From Nocardiopsis alborubida (GTDB lineage: Bacteria > Actinomycetota > Actinomycetes > Streptosporangiales > Streptosporangiaceae): 64,000 nt of DNA. Below the pieces are notes generated by a model, which searched no databases, was not told the DNA's origin, and saw only the letters and a list, made by a program, of their open reading frames with translations. This document shows, piece by piece, positions 17,709-26,904 of the stretch; within the stretch, counting starts at the first letter, position 1; the number at the start of each line of letters is the position of its first letter. The translations under genes and the position numbers were made by a program. Where the stretch lies: positions 1 to 64,000 of the forward strand of contig NZ_JAAXPG010000015.1 in NCBI RefSeq assembly GCF_012396365.1. The letters are read 5' to 3'.

Positions 17709-17856
17709 CCCGTGTGCGGAGCCTGGGGCCTCCGGCACCGGAACCGGACGGGCACCGCGCCCGGGAACGGACCTCGAAGGCGGGTAACGGGCGGGGACCG
17801 GAGGGAAGCCCGCCGGGCACGGCCTCACGGCCCCCGCGCGCCGCCCCGGCCAGGAC

Positions 17857-19470
17857 TCAGGGGGCGCGGTGGACGACGCGGCCGTCGAGCACCGTCATCC
17901 ACGCGTCGACCTCGCGCAGCCGCTCGGCGGGCAGGGACTCCACGTCGCGGTCCAGCACCACCAGGTCGGCCAGGTGGCCGGGGCGCAGCGCGCCCAGGCG
18001 GTCCTCCACGCCCAGCGCGTGCGCGGCGTCCAGGGTGTGGGCGCGCAGGGCCTCGTGCAGGGTGACGGCCTGTTCGACGCCGATCGCCGCGCCCTCGCGG
18101 GTGGTGCGGCACACCGCGTTGGCCACGGTGTCCATCGGACGCAGGCTGGAGACGAAGGAGTCGCTGGAGAGCACCGGGCGCAGCCCCAGGTCGAGTTCCT
18201 CGCGCATGGGCTGGAGCCGGTGGGCCCGCTCCCCCAGGCGGCGCAGGAAGTCGCCGCCGCTGTCGTACAGGAAGTTGGGCTGGTTGACGGGGATGACGCC
18301 GTAGTCGGTGAAGCGCTTGGCCTGCTCCGGGGTGGGGTAGCCGCAGTGCTCCACGCGCGGGCGCGGGTCGGGGCCCGACACCCGCGCGGCCGAGGCGATG
18401 GCGGCCAGGGTGTTCTCCATGGCCGCGTCGCCCTGGGTGTGGACGGCGACCTGCCAGCCCTCGGCGGCGGCCCGCGTGACCAGGTCCACGAGCTGGTCGG
18501 GGTGATGGTAGAGGCTGCCCGCGAACTCGCCGTGCTCGCCGTAGGGGACGCTGAACTTGGCGGTGCCGCCCAGCAGGGTGCCGTCGGAGTAGAACTTCAT
18601 GCCGGTCAGCCGCAGCCAGTCGTCGCCGAAGGGGCTGGCCAGCCCGGCGGAGGTGAGCGCGTCCAGCTGGTGGGACAGCGGCATGCCGAACGTGCGCAGC
18701 GGCAGGGTCCCGGCCGCGCGGGCGGCCCGGTACACGCGCAGCTCGCGGGCCGAGACCTGCGGGTCGCACACGGTGGTGACCCCGGCCGACAGGTAGGGGG
18801 CGGCCGCCGCGGCCAGCCAGCCCAGGAGCTGTTCGGCGGGCAGGTCGGTGTGGAAGTTGGGGCCGTGGCAGCCGATGTCCACGGCCAGGGGCAGCAGCAG
18901 TTCCATCGCCGAGTCCAGGACCATGCCCGTCAGGCGCCCGCCCTCGTCGCGGACGAAGGAGCCGCCCGCCGGGTCGGGGACGTCCTCGCCGATGCCGCTC
19001 CAGGCCAGGGCGGCGGAGTTGACCACGGCCTGGTGGCCCGAGACGTGGTAGACGATGACCGGGTGCTCACCGGTGGCCCCGTCCAGGTCGCGGCGGGTGG
19101 GGCGCCCTCCCGGGAACTTGGCGTCGTCCATGTGGAAGGCGCGGATCCACTGGCCGGGCGGGGTGTGCTCGGCCTCGGCGCCGATGACGGCGACCAGATC
19201 GGCGGCGCTGCCCACCCGGGGGTACCCGGCGTCGACGGCGGCCAGCGACTCGGCGGTGGACAGCAGGTGGTTGTGCGGGTCGATGAACCCGGGCAGGACG
19301 GTCCGTCCGCCCGCGTCCACCTCCACCGCGCCCGGACCCGCGGCGGCGCGGGCGGCCTCGGTGTCCGCGGCCAGGCGGACCCGGCCCTCGCGCACGGCCA
19401 CGGCGCGGGCCCGGGGGTTGGCGTCGTCCATGGTCAGGACGTTGGCGTTGTGGATGAGCAGACCGGACAC
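17857..19470 (-). CDS. YtcJ-type amidohydrolase
   Basis: A 537-residue metal-dependent hydrolase of the amidohydrolase-3 (YtcJ) family. The N-terminus has 'DAGGRTVLPGFIDPHNHLLS', with the HNH-type metal ligands. Later come 'KFYSDGTLLGGTAKFSVPY', 'WQVAVHTQGDAAMENTLAAI' with a ligand His, 'PRVEHCGYPTPEQ' and 'PVLSSDSFVSSLRPM'. The C-terminus is the usual 'LGALRPGHLADLVVLDRDVE'. Such enzymes hydrolyse amide or ester bonds in small molecules; the substrate here is unknown. I take GTG 19470 (VSGLLIHNANVLTMD) because AGGAGG lies about 10 bases upstream. It is downstream of, and probably co-transcribed with, the MHS transporter, so the two may form an uptake-and-hydrolysis module. Confidence 0.92.
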   Translation of the reverse strand: MSGLLIHNANVLTMDDANPRARAVAVREGRVRLAADTEAARAAAGPGAVEVDAGGRTVLPGFIDPHNHLLSTAESLAAVDAGYPRVGSAADLVAVIGAEAEHTPPGQWIRAFHMDDAKFPGGRPTRRDLDGATGEHPVIVYHVSGHQAVVNSAALAWSGIGEDVPDPAGGSFVRDEGGRLTGMVLDSAMELLLPLAVDIGCHGPNFHTDLPAEQLLGWLAAAAAPYLSAGVTTVCDPQVSARELRVYRAARAAGTLPLRTFGMPLSHQLDALTSAGLASPFGDDWLRLTGMKFYSDGTLLGGTAKFSVPYGEHGEFAGSLYHHPDQLVDLVTRAAAEGWQVAVHTQGDAAMENTLAAIASAARVSGPDPRPRVEHCGYPTPEQAKRFTDYGVIPVNQPNFLYDSGGDFLRRLGERAHRLQPMREELDLGLRPVLSSDSFVSSLRPMDTVANAVCRTTREGAAIGVEQAVTLHEALRAHTLDAAHALGVEDRLGALRPGHLADLVVLDRDVESLPAERLREVDAWMTVLDGRVVHRAP

Positions 19471-19576
19471 GGGTGGGGTTCCTCCTCGGTGGACTGGCGC
19501 CGGGCCGGTCGGCCCGGCGGCGGTGCGGGGGGACGCGCGGCGCCCGGAGGGCCGCGCGGCGGACACGGGTCGGGGT

Positions 19577-20875
19577 TCAGACGGCGACGAGGTCGGTGTC
19601 GCTGTGGCGCGGTGCCCTGGCCAGGCACAGGATGCTCACCACGGCCATGGCCATGAGCAGGCCCGCCACCGGCAGGATGCTGCCGGTCGCGGCGAGCAGG
19701 GCGGTGCACACGATCGGCGCCAGGCCGCCGAAGACCGCCCCCGCGACCTGGTAGGCGATGGAGATGCTCGTGTAGCGGGTGCGCGGCGGGTACATCTGGG
19801 CGAGCACGCGGGCGATGGGCCCGTAGACCGCGGCCATGGCCAGGCGCATCACGCACAGCATCACGAAGATCAGCACGGTGCTGCCGGTCTCCAGCACCAG
19901 GAACTGGGGAAGCGCCAGCACGATGACGCCGACCAGTCCGATGGTGACGACGCGGACGGTGCCGAAGCGGTCGCCCAGCCAGGACACGCCCAGGGTCGCG
20001 ACGAGTTCGACGAACGCGGCCAGGCTCAGACCGCTGAGGATGACCTGCTCGCTGATGCCGACCTCGGTGACGCCGTAGGCCTGGAGGAAGGTGGTGACGA
20101 CGTAGTAGCCGCCGACGGCCACCGGCAGGATGCCGATGCCCAGCAGCAGCGGGCGCCAGGAGCCGCGCACGGCCTCGCGCAGCGGCAGCTCCCGCGGCTG
20201 GTCGGCGTCCTCGCGCATGGCCTCGAAGACCGGGGACTCCTCCACCTTCAGGCGGATGAACAGGCCCACCAGGACCAGCAGGACCGACGCGAGGAAGGGC
20301 AGGCGCCAGCCCCAGGTGTGGAGCAGGTCGGCGTCCCAGGCGGCGATGAGACCGAACGAGCCCGTGGCCAGCAGCGCACCGGCCGGGTTGCCGAGCTGGG
20401 CGAAGGAGCCGTAGAAGGTCTTGCGGTTCTCGGGGGCGTGCTCGACCGCCATCAGGACGGCGCCGCCCCACTCCCCGCCCACGGCGATGCCCTGGACGAA
20501 GCGCAGCAGGACCAGCAGCGCCGGGGCGAGGAACCCCGCCTGCTCGTAGGTGGGCAGCAGGCCGACGCAGAACGTGGCCGTGCCCATCATCAGCAGGGTG
20601 ATGACCAGCGCGGACCTGCGGCCCAGGCGGTCACCGAAGTGGCCGAAGACCAGGCCGCCCAGCGGGCGGGCGAAGAAGCCCACCGAGAAGGTGGCGAAGG
20701 AGGCCATCAGGCCGACCACCGGATCGGTGCCGGGCGGGAAGAACAGGGTGCCGAACACCAGGCTGGCGGCCGTGGCGTAGACGTAGAAGTCGAACCACTC
20801 GATGGTGGTGCCGACGAAGGCCGCCACGGCCGCACGCGCGGGGTGCGAGGACGTGGGGGCGGTCCGCTCTGACAT
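19577..20875 (-). CDS. MHS-family (MFS) metabolite:proton symporter
   Basis: This 432-residue membrane protein has twelve hydrophobic helices and the metabolite:H+ symporter signatures 'GTTIEWFDFYVYATAASLVF' and 'ARPLGGLVFGHFGDRLGRRSALV'. 'LRFVQGIAVGGEWGGAVLMAVEHAP' and 'VEESPVFE' also match this group (ProP, ShiA, KgtP relatives). It probably imports a carboxylate or related small metabolite with a proton. ATG 20875 follows ACGGAG. The amidohydrolase follows on the same strand after 106 bases. The PucR-type regulator is divergent, and the 275-base gap between them holds a cluster of GTGCAC sites. Confidence 0.94.
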   Translation of the reverse strand: MSERTAPTSSHPARAAVAAFVGTTIEWFDFYVYATAASLVFGTLFFPPGTDPVVGLMASFATFSVGFFARPLGGLVFGHFGDRLGRRSALVITLLMMGTATFCVGLLPTYEQAGFLAPALLVLLRFVQGIAVGGEWGGAVLMAVEHAPENRKTFYGSFAQLGNPAGALLATGSFGLIAAWDADLLHTWGWRLPFLASVLLVLVGLFIRLKVEESPVFEAMREDADQPRELPLREAVRGSWRPLLLGIGILPVAVGGYYVVTTFLQAYGVTEVGISEQVILSGLSLAAFVELVATLGVSWLGDRFGTVRVVTIGLVGVIVLALPQFLVLETGSTVLIFVMLCVMRLAMAAVYGPIARVLAQMYPPRTRYTSISIAYQVAGAVFGGLAPIVCTALLAATGSILPVAGLLMAMAVVSILCLARAPRHSDTDLVAV

Positions 20876-21087
20876 GTGTACTCCGTTGCGCGTTCGGTGC
20901 GGCCCCGGACCGGAACGGCCGGTCGGCGGATGCCTCGGACCGGCGTGGCGCCGCCGTTGCGGGGCCCGTCCGCGGTCGGCGGTCCCGCCGCTGACACGTC
21001 GCGGACGGGCGCCACCGCAGACCACAACCGGTGGTTCGGGTGTTGTTGTGACCGTAGACACTCCGAGGTCATCAGCGCCGGGACGGT

Positions 21088-21125
21088 GTGCACCGCACCA
21101 GCTGTTACACATGTGCACTGTGCAC
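21088..21125. promoter_or_regulatory. Three GTGCAC palindromes in the MHS/PucR divergent gap
   Basis: GTGCAC occurs at 21088-21093, 21113-21118 and 21120-21125. The last two overlap in TGTGCACTGTGCACA. They sit just upstream of the regulator's TTG start, where an autoregulatory operator would be expected. Assignment to the PucR-type regulator is inference. Confidence 0.45.
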
Positions 21126-21150
21126 AATCCGCGAGGCAGGAGGAGGGGCG

Positions 21151-22663
21151 TTGGCGATCACGGTCCGCGACATCACGGCCGACCCGGACCTGGAGGTGCG
21201 GGTGGCGGCGGGGCGGTCCGGCCTGGACCGGGCGATCCGCTGGGCGCACGTGATCGAGCTGCACGACCCGGTGCGCTGGCTGCGCGGCGGGGAGCTGGTG
21301 CTGACGGTCGGACTGGGGCTGGGCGCCGACGAGCGGGCGCGCCGCGCCTACGTGCGCCGACTGCACGGGGCCGGATGCGCCGGCTTGGGGTTGGCCATCG
21401 ACATGTGGCCGCGCGAGGTCCCGTCCGAGGTGCTGGAGGAGGGCGACGCCCTGGGCCTGCCGATCCTGCGGGTGGAGGGTGAGACCCCCTTCGTCGCGGT
21501 GGTGGAGGCGGTGGCCGACCACTACGCGGCCGAGCGCACGCGCGAGCAGCACCGGGTGCTCACCGCGCAGGACGCGATGGCGCGCGCGTCGCTGCGCTCG
21601 GGCCCGGCCGGGGTGATGGGCGAGCTGTCCTCGGCCACCTCAGGGGCGTCACTGCTGCTGGACCGCAACGGGATGACGAGCGCGGCCGTGCCCGACACCG
21701 AACCCCCCTGGCACGCGCTGGTGCGCTCGGCCCTGGCGGGGCGCCCGCGCGGGATGACGGTGCTGGCCGACGGGGAGGCGAGCGTCCTCCTCCAGACGCT
21801 GGGGCCGACCGGGCGGACGCTGGGCTGGCTGGCGCTGCGCTGCCCGTCTCCGGTGACGCCGCACGTGCGGATGCTCGCCAACCACGCGGCCTCGCTGCTG
21901 GCTGTGGACCTGCTGCACTCGCGCGACGCCCGGCGGGCGCTGTACCGCGAACGCGCCCCGGTCCTGCTCGCCGCGGTGACGGGGCGGCCCCGGGTGCCGC
22001 CGCCCCTGCCCGCCCCGCCCTGGGAGGTGGTGTGCCTGCGGGGACCCTCCCCCACCCTGCTGTTGGACCACGCGGCGGACGCGCTGACCGACGTTCTCGG
22101 CGACACCGACGCCGCGCGGAACGGCGGCCTGTGCGCCCTGGAGGACGTGCTGGTGGCCGTCCTACCCGACAGAGGGAGCGCGCCCCGCCTGGGCAGACGC
22201 CTGTTCGCGGCGCTGTCCGCCACGGACGTGGGCCCGGTCGCGGCCGGGGCCTGCACCGCCCGGGGGCCCGACGACCTGTCCTCGGCCGTGGACCGGGCGC
22301 GCCAGGCCGCGACGCAGGGGTACCGGCACGTGGACGAGACCGACGCCTGGGCACTGCTGCGCTCCGCGGTCCCGGCCGAGGGCGCGCGCCTTCGACCAGG
22401 CCGTCCTGGGCAGGCTGCGCGACCACGACGCCCGCAACGGCACGGAGCTGGCGCACACCCTGCGCCACTACCTGGACAACAGCGCCCAGGTGGAGGCGAC
22501 CGCCCGGGACCTGGGCGTGCACCGCAACACCCTGCGCTCGCGGCTGCGCGCCGCCGAGCGGGTCATGGGCCGCCGCCTGGACGAGCCCCGCACCCGCCTG
22601 GAGCTGTGGACCGCACTGAGCCTGGAGCCGATGCGCTGCCGCGACGGCGCCTGGCACACCTGA
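21151..22663 (+). pseudogene. PucR-family transcriptional regulator, frameshifted
   Basis: The gene encodes a PucR-type activator: an N-terminal purine-catabolism regulator domain (ITVRDITADP, 'LRGGELVLTVGLGLG', 'GLGLAIDMWPREVP', 'PILRVEGETPF'), a central GGDEF-like CdaR region, and a C-terminal PucR helix-turn-helix. The frame breaks at about 22381-22390. Upstream codons end PAEG. The HTH 'LRHYLDNSAQVEATARDLGVHRNTLRSRLRAAERVMG' is read one base later and stops at TGA 22661. Removing one base from GGCGCGCGCC joins the halves as E-A-R-A-F-D. Without this the protein keeps the sensor but loses the DNA-binding helix. The start is TTG 21151 after AGGAGGAGG. Sequencing error in the GC run, mutation, or programmed slippage are all possible. 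Confidence 0.88.
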
Positions 22664-22726
22664 GGCACACCGTCCAGGAGCCGGGAGGGGACCGCCGGGC
22701 CCGCCGCTGACCCGCCGCCCGCCGGG

Positions 22727-24244
22727 TCAGCGGCCCCCGGTGAGCACCGCCACCAGGTCGGCCGCGGTCGGGGAGGCGTCCAGCAGCGCTCCCACGTGCT
22801 CCTTGGTGCCCCGGCGCGGCTCCAGGGTCGGCACCCGCTGGAGCGAGTCGTAACCCGGCAGGTCGAAGATCACCGAGTCCCAGGAGGCGGCGGCCACCTC
22901 GTCGGCGTACTTGGCCAGGCAGCGCCCGCGGAAGTAGGCGCGCGTGTCCTCCGGCGGCTCGGTGACCGCGCGGTCCACCTGCGGCTCCTCCAGCAGGCGC
23001 TTCATCCGGCCGCGCGCCACCAGCCGGTTGTAGATGCCCTTGTCCGCCCGCACGTCGGAGTACTGGAGGTCCACCAGTTGCAGGCGCGGGTGCGACCACT
23101 CCAGGGAGTCCCGGGAGCGGTAGCCCTCCAGCACCTTGAGCTTGGCCACCCAGTCCAGCTCGTCGGCCAGACTCATCGGGTCGGCGCCCAACCGGTTGAG
23201 CACCGACTCCCAGCGGTCCAGGACGTCGGCGGTGTCGGGGTCCACGTCGGTGCCGAAGCGGTCCTCCACGTACTTGCGGGCCTGGTCCAGGTACTCGCAC
23301 TGGAGCTCCAGCGCGGTCATCCGCCGCCCGTCGCGCAGCCGCACCCGGTGGGTGAGGCCGGGGTCGTGCGAGACCTCCCGCAGATCGGCCACCGGGGTCT
23401 CCAGGGACAGGTCCACACTCAGGAACCCGTCCTCGATCATCGACAGCACCAGCGCCGTCGTCCCCAGCTTGAGGTAGGTGGAGACCTCGCTCATGTTGGC
23501 GTCGCCGATGATGACGTGCAGCCGCCGGTACTGGTCGGGGTCGGCGTGCGGCTCGTCCCTGGTGTTGATGATGGGGCGCTTGAGGGTGGTCTCCAGCCCC
23601 ACCTCGACCTCGAAGAAGTCGGCGCGCTGGGAGATCTGGAACCCGCTGCCCTGCCCGTCGGATCCGATGCCGACCTTGCCCGCCCCGCACACCACCTGGC
23701 GGGAGACGAAGAACGGGATCAGGTGCCGGACGATGTCGCCGAACGGCGTCGACCGGTGCATCAGGTAGTTCTCGTGGCAGCCGTAGGAGGCGCCCTTGTT
23801 GTCGGTGTTGTTCTTGTACAGCTGGATCGGATCGATGCCCGGGGTGGCCCCCGCCCGCGCGGCGGCGTCGGCCATCACCCGCTCCCCCGCCTTGTCCCAC
23901 AGCACCGCGTCGCGCGGGTTGGTGACCTCGGGCGCCGAGTACTCGGGGTGGGCGTGGTCCACGTACAGGCGGGCGCCGTTGGTGAGGATGACGTTGGCCA
24001 GGCCCAGGTCCTCGTCGGTGAGCTGCGTGGGATCGGCGACCTCACGTGCCAGGTCGAAGCCGCGCGCGTCGCGCAGCGGGTTCTCCTCCTCGAAGTCCCA
24101 GCGGGCACGCCGCGCCCGGGCCGCCGAGGCGGCCAGATAGGCGTTGACCACCTGGGTGGAGGTGACCATCGCGTTGGCCCCGGGGTTGCCTGGTACGGAG
24201 ATCCCGTACTCGGTCTCGATACCCATAATCCGCCGCACACTCAT
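22727..24244 (-). CDS. dop: Pup deamidase/depupylase Dop
   Basis: Dop converts the C-terminal Gln of Pup to Glu and also removes Pup from substrates. It is a paralogue of PafA. The 505-residue protein shows '[16 protein letters not shown]', the Dop-specific loop '[43 protein letters not shown]' (catalytic-site Asp96), '[27 protein letters not shown]', '[31 protein letters not shown]' and a C-terminal '[15 protein letters not shown]'. Since the encoded Pup ends in GGQ, this enzyme is required before ligation. ATG 24244. It is separated from pup by 8.8 kb and from mpa by 3.3 kb. Confidence 0.97.
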   Translation of the reverse strand: MSVRRIMGIETEYGISVPGNPGANAMVTSTQVVNAYLAASAARARRARWDFEEENPLRDARGFDLAREVADPTQLTDEDLGLANVILTNGARLYVDHAHPEYSAPEVTNPRDAVLWDKAGERVMADAAARAGATPGIDPIQLYKNNTDNKGASYGCHENYLMHRSTPFGDIVRHLIPFFVSRQVVCGAGKVGIGSDGQGSGFQISQRADFFEVEVGLETTLKRPIINTRDEPHADPDQYRRLHVIIGDANMSEVSTYLKLGTTALVLSMIEDGFLSVDLSLETPVADLREVSHDPGLTHRVRLRDGRRMTALELQCEYLDQARKYVEDRFGTDVDPDTADVLDRWESVLNRLGADPMSLADELDWVAKLKVLEGYRSRDSLEWSHPRLQLVDLQYSDVRADKGIYNRLVARGRMKRLLEEPQVDRAVTEPPEDTRAYFRGRCLAKYADEVAAASWDSVIFDLPGYDSLQRVPTLEPRRGTKEHVGALLDASPTAADLVAVLTGGR

Positions 24245-24442
24245 GGTGAGAGGTTATCCACCGGGGACCGGTCTTGAACGCTTCCGCGCCAATTGTGGCC
24301 CAAGTGCCGTGTTCCGGGGCGTTGCGCGGGACGGCGGCGCGCCGCCCCCTCGCAGGTCGCGGCGCACGGGCCGCCCCACACCCGGTCGGCACCGATTCGC
24401 TCTCACCGGGCAGGGGCAGCGTCCCGGTCGGCGGGACGCGGA

Positions 24443-24464
24443 GCCGGGGGCCACCGCCCCCGGC
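24443..24464 (-). terminator. Terminator after the small membrane gene
   Basis: A perfect 9-bp hairpin (GCCGGGGGC, loop CACC) 6 bases past the stop at 24471. A second hairpin (24419-24439, GCGTCCCG arms) follows it. Confidence 0.65.
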
Positions 24465-24470
24465 GTCCGC

Positions 24471-24692
24471 TCACCTGATGTGCCCGGAGCGCCTGGCCCG
24501 TGCCGCGCCCCACCCGGCCAGGACGGTGCCGAGGAGCGTCATCGCCGCGTAGCAGGCGAACCACACCGCGAAGCCTCCGGGCACCTGGTGCAGGACGCCC
24601 GCGTCACCGTGGTCGACCAGCAGCCGGATGCCTCCCTGCGCTCCCAGGACCAGCATCACCAGGCCCGCGACCAGACACGCCACATACGCCAT
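24471..24692 (-). CDS. Small two-helix membrane protein
   Basis: A 73-residue protein with two hydrophobic segments (MAYVACLVAGLVMLVLGAQG, and VWFACYAAMTLLGTVLAGWG) joined by a short polar loop with LLVDHGDAGVLHQVPGG. It ends in a basic ARARRSGHIR. I do not recognise the family. ATG 24692 follows GGGAGG. It is transcribed away from the TetR gene across a 149-base gap with two operator-like palindromes, so it is the likely target of that repressor. A small membrane protein under TetR control could be an efflux accessory subunit or a stress protein, but nothing in the sequence decides this. Confidence 0.7.
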   Translation of the reverse strand: MAYVACLVAGLVMLVLGAQGGIRLLVDHGDAGVLHQVPGGFAVWFACYAAMTLLGTVLAGWGAARARRSGHIR

Positions 24693-24755
24693 CGTTACGT
24701 CCTCCCTATGCCCCGCGCGGGGCCGGGACCAGGGCCTCCGACGCGCGTCTCTTTG

Positions 24756-24771
24756 TGGTTCGATCGAACCA
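24756..24771. promoter_or_regulatory. TetR operator 1
   Basis: TGGTTCGATCGAACCA is a perfect 16-bp palindrome, flanked on the left by TTTG. It lies in the divergent gap between the small membrane gene and the TetR gene, and has a near-copy 27 bases away. Confidence 0.8.
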
Positions 24772-24782
24772 TAACACGGTCT

Positions 24783-24798
24783 TGGTACGATCGCACCA
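24783..24798. promoter_or_regulatory. TetR operator 2
   Basis: TGGTACGATCGCACCA is the same motif, imperfect at one symmetric position, followed on the right by CAAA (the complement of the TTTG flanking operator 1). Together they suggest a longer shared TTTGTGGT.CGATCG.ACCA site. It lies 44 bases before the TetR start. Confidence 0.8.
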
Positions 24799-24841
24799 CA
24801 AAAATGCGCCCGCTGTGGCACACGACCGAAGGAGACCCGCC

Positions 24842-25450
24842 ATGCCCCGACAGGTGGACCACGACCTGCGCCGCCGCCAGATCGCCCAGGCCGTGTGGCG
24901 CCTGGCCACCCGGGGCGGGCTCGAACACGTCACCCTGCGCCAGGTCGCCGCGGAGGCCCGGGTCTCCGCACGTCTGCTGCAGTACTACTTCGGCACCCGC
25001 GACCGCCTGCTGCTGGGCGCACTGGAGATCCTCAACGCCGACGCCGAACGGCGGGCCGGGCAGCGCCTGGCCGAGCTGGGCGAGGCCCCCGGCATGCGCG
25101 CGCTCGTGCGCGGGGTGCTGTGGGAGCTGCTCCCGCTGGACGAGGAGCGCCGCAACCGGCACCTGGTCTACGCCGCCTACTTCATTCCCTTCGTCACCGA
25201 CCCGGCGCTGACGGCCGCGGCCCGCGACGCGCCCCGCGCCCTGGAGGACCTCGTGGCCGGTCTGCTTGACCGGGGCCGACAGTCCGGCGAGGTGCCGCCG
25301 GAGGTCGACGTCGGGGCCGAGAGCGCGTTCCTGGTGGCGGGGGCCACGGGCCTGCAGACCAGCGTCCTGCTCGGTCGGCACAGCCCCGAGCAGGCCGTGG
25401 AGCTGATCGAGCACCAGCTCGACGGCGTGTTCGCGCACGCACCCACCTGA
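24842..25450 (+). CDS. TetR-family transcriptional regulator
   Basis: This 202-residue protein begins MPRQVDHDLRRRQIAQAVWRLATRGGLEHVTLRQVAAEARVSARLLQYYFGTRDRLLLGALE in pieces, a clear TetR HTH at residues 10-56. The helical ligand-binding C-domain resembles the TetR_C_6 (BetI-like) type. It probably represses itself and the divergent small membrane gene through the two palindromes at 24756-24798. The ligand is unknown. ATG 24842 is preceded by GAAGGAG at suitable distance. Confidence 0.93.
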   Translation: MPRQVDHDLRRRQIAQAVWRLATRGGLEHVTLRQVAAEARVSARLLQYYFGTRDRLLLGALEILNADAERRAGQRLAELGEAPGMRALVRGVLWELLPLDEERRNRHLVYAAYFIPFVTDPALTAAARDAPRALEDLVAGLLDRGRQSGEVPPEVDVGAESAFLVAGATGLQTSVLLGRHSPEQAVELIEHQLDGVFAHAPT

Positions 25451-25569
25451 GAAAGCGCGCGAACCCGTGCCGCGGGCGTGGAGAGACGGGCCCCGGTCCC
25501 GCACCCCGCGAGACATCGCGGAGAGCGACGACCCCTGGCGGGCTCGGGGAGGCCGGTACCCGCTCCCCC

Positions 25570-25601
25570 GCTTCGGCCCGGCACCGGGCCGGTACCGAAG
25601 C
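25570..25601. terminator. Terminator in convergent gap
   Basis: An inverted repeat (GCTTCGG at 25570-25576 and CCGAAGC at 25595-25601, with inner GGCCCGG/CCGGGCC pairing) lies between the convergent TetR and CNNM genes, and could serve both. Confidence 0.55.
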
Positions 25602-25635
25602 AGAGGTACGGCGCGTCCTTGCGGGCCGCGTGGTG

Positions 25636-26904
25636 TCAGGTCGCGGCGGGGTACATGGCCACCTGGGTGATGGTGCGCCCGTTGGCCTGGTCGATCCTGG
25701 CCTTCCAGGAGTCCAGTGCCACCTCTTCCCCCGGCTCCTGGGGGATGTGGCCCAGCACGGCGATGAGCAGACCGGCGACGGTGACGTAGTCCCCTTCGGG
25801 GAGGTCTTCCAGATGGATGTCGATGTCGGGCAGGTCGTGCACGGGATAGGTGCCGGGCAGGGTGAAGGACCCGTCAGCGTTGCGGACCACGGTGCGTATG
25901 TCGGAATCGGTCTCGTCGTAGATCTCCCCGACGATCTCCTCCAGCAGGTCCTCCAGGCTCACGATGCCGTCGACACCGCCGACCTCGTTGATGACCACGC
26001 CCAACTGCTGGTGCTCGGCGATCATGCGGCGCAGGGCCAACGACACCACCAGGGAATCGGGCAGGAACAGCGGTTCGCGGGCCAGTTCTCCGGCGTCGGC
26101 CTCACCGCGCACCAGGTCGGACCAGTGCACGACACCGAGCACGTCGTCCAGGTCGTCGTCGTTCACCACCGGTGCCCGGGAGTGCCCGTGTTCGGCGAGC
26201 ATCTGCGCCGCCTGGGCCGCGGGCGTGCGGGCGGGGATGGTGAACACCTCGCCGCGGGGAACGACGACCTGGCGCAGGCGCCGGTCGTCGATCTCGAAGG
26301 CTCCGGAGATGATGGTGCGCTGCTCGCGCGTGATGCCCCGCTGGGTGGCGAGCATGTCGCGCAGCTCCTCCTCGCTGACCTCCTCCTTGGCCGCGGAGGG
26401 GTCGCCGCCCGTCAGGCGCACCACCAGGTTGGTGGAGGCGCTCAGCAGCCACACCACGGGGCGGGAGAGCATGGCGAGCAGGTCCAGTGGTCGGGCGACC
26501 AGCACCGCCCACGTCTCGGCCCGCTGCATGGCGATGCGCTTGGGCGCCAGCTCTCCGAAGACCAGCGTGACGAAGGACAGGAGCACGGTGACCAGGACGA
26601 TCGCCACCGGGCTGGCGGCCGAGCCCAGGAATCCCAGGGGCTCGATGAGGGGCTGGGCCAGGGACACGGCCGCGGTGGCCGAGGCCAGGAAGCCCGCGAG
26701 GGTGATGCCGATCTGGATGGTGGCCAGGAACCGGTTGGGGTCCTGTGCCAGGCGAGCCACCGCCCGGCCACCCGGCCCCCGTGCCGCCAACTGTTTGATC
26801 TGCCCTTCCCTGAGGGTGATCAGGGCGATCTCGCTTCCCGCGAACAGGGCGTTGACGAGAACGAGGACAAGGACGAGGCCGAGTTGAACCCCGTAGCTTT
26901 CCAT
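25636..26904 (-). CDS. CNNM/HlyC-CorC family membrane protein with CBS pair
   Basis: This 422-residue protein has an N-terminal DUF21 (CNNM) membrane domain of about four helices ('LVNALFAGSEIALITL', 'QIGITLAGFLASATAAVSLA', 'VTLVFGELAPKRIAMQ'). Two CBS domains follow ('RGEVFTIPARTPAAQAAQMLAEHGHSRAPVV' and 'LVVSLALRRMIAEHQQLGVVINEVGGVDGIVSLEDLLEEIVG'), then a C-terminal CorC/HlyC FAD-fold domain. Members export or sense Mg2+ and related cations; 'hemolysin' names are historical. ATG 26904 (MESYGVQLG) is preferred over a longer GTG start because the added residues are polar and unlike the family. It lies between dop and mpa but has no known tie to the proteasome. Confidence 0.92.
   Translation of the reverse strand: MESYGVQLGLVLVLVLVNALFAGSEIALITLREGQIKQLAARGPGGRAVARLAQDPNRFLATIQIGITLAGFLASATAAVSLAQPLIEPLGFLGSAASPVAIVLVTVLLSFVTLVFGELAPKRIAMQRAETWAVLVARPLDLLAMLSRPVVWLLSASTNLVVRLTGGDPSAAKEEVSEEELRDMLATQRGITREQRTIISGAFEIDDRRLRQVVVPRGEVFTIPARTPAAQAAQMLAEHGHSRAPVVNDDDLDDVLGVVHWSDLVRGEADAGELAREPLFLPDSLVVSLALRRMIAEHQQLGVVINEVGGVDGIVSLEDLLEEIVGEIYDETDSDIRTVVRNADGSFTLPGTYPVHDLPDIDIHLEDLPEGDYVTVAGLLIAVLGHIPQEPGEEVALDSWKARIDQANGRTITQVAMYPAAT

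Noticed and set aside
13887..22726. Prophage or transposon as the cause of the proteasome split
   Set aside because: I found no integrase, transposase, terminal inverted repeats or target duplication at the edges. An insertion is inferred only from gene order.
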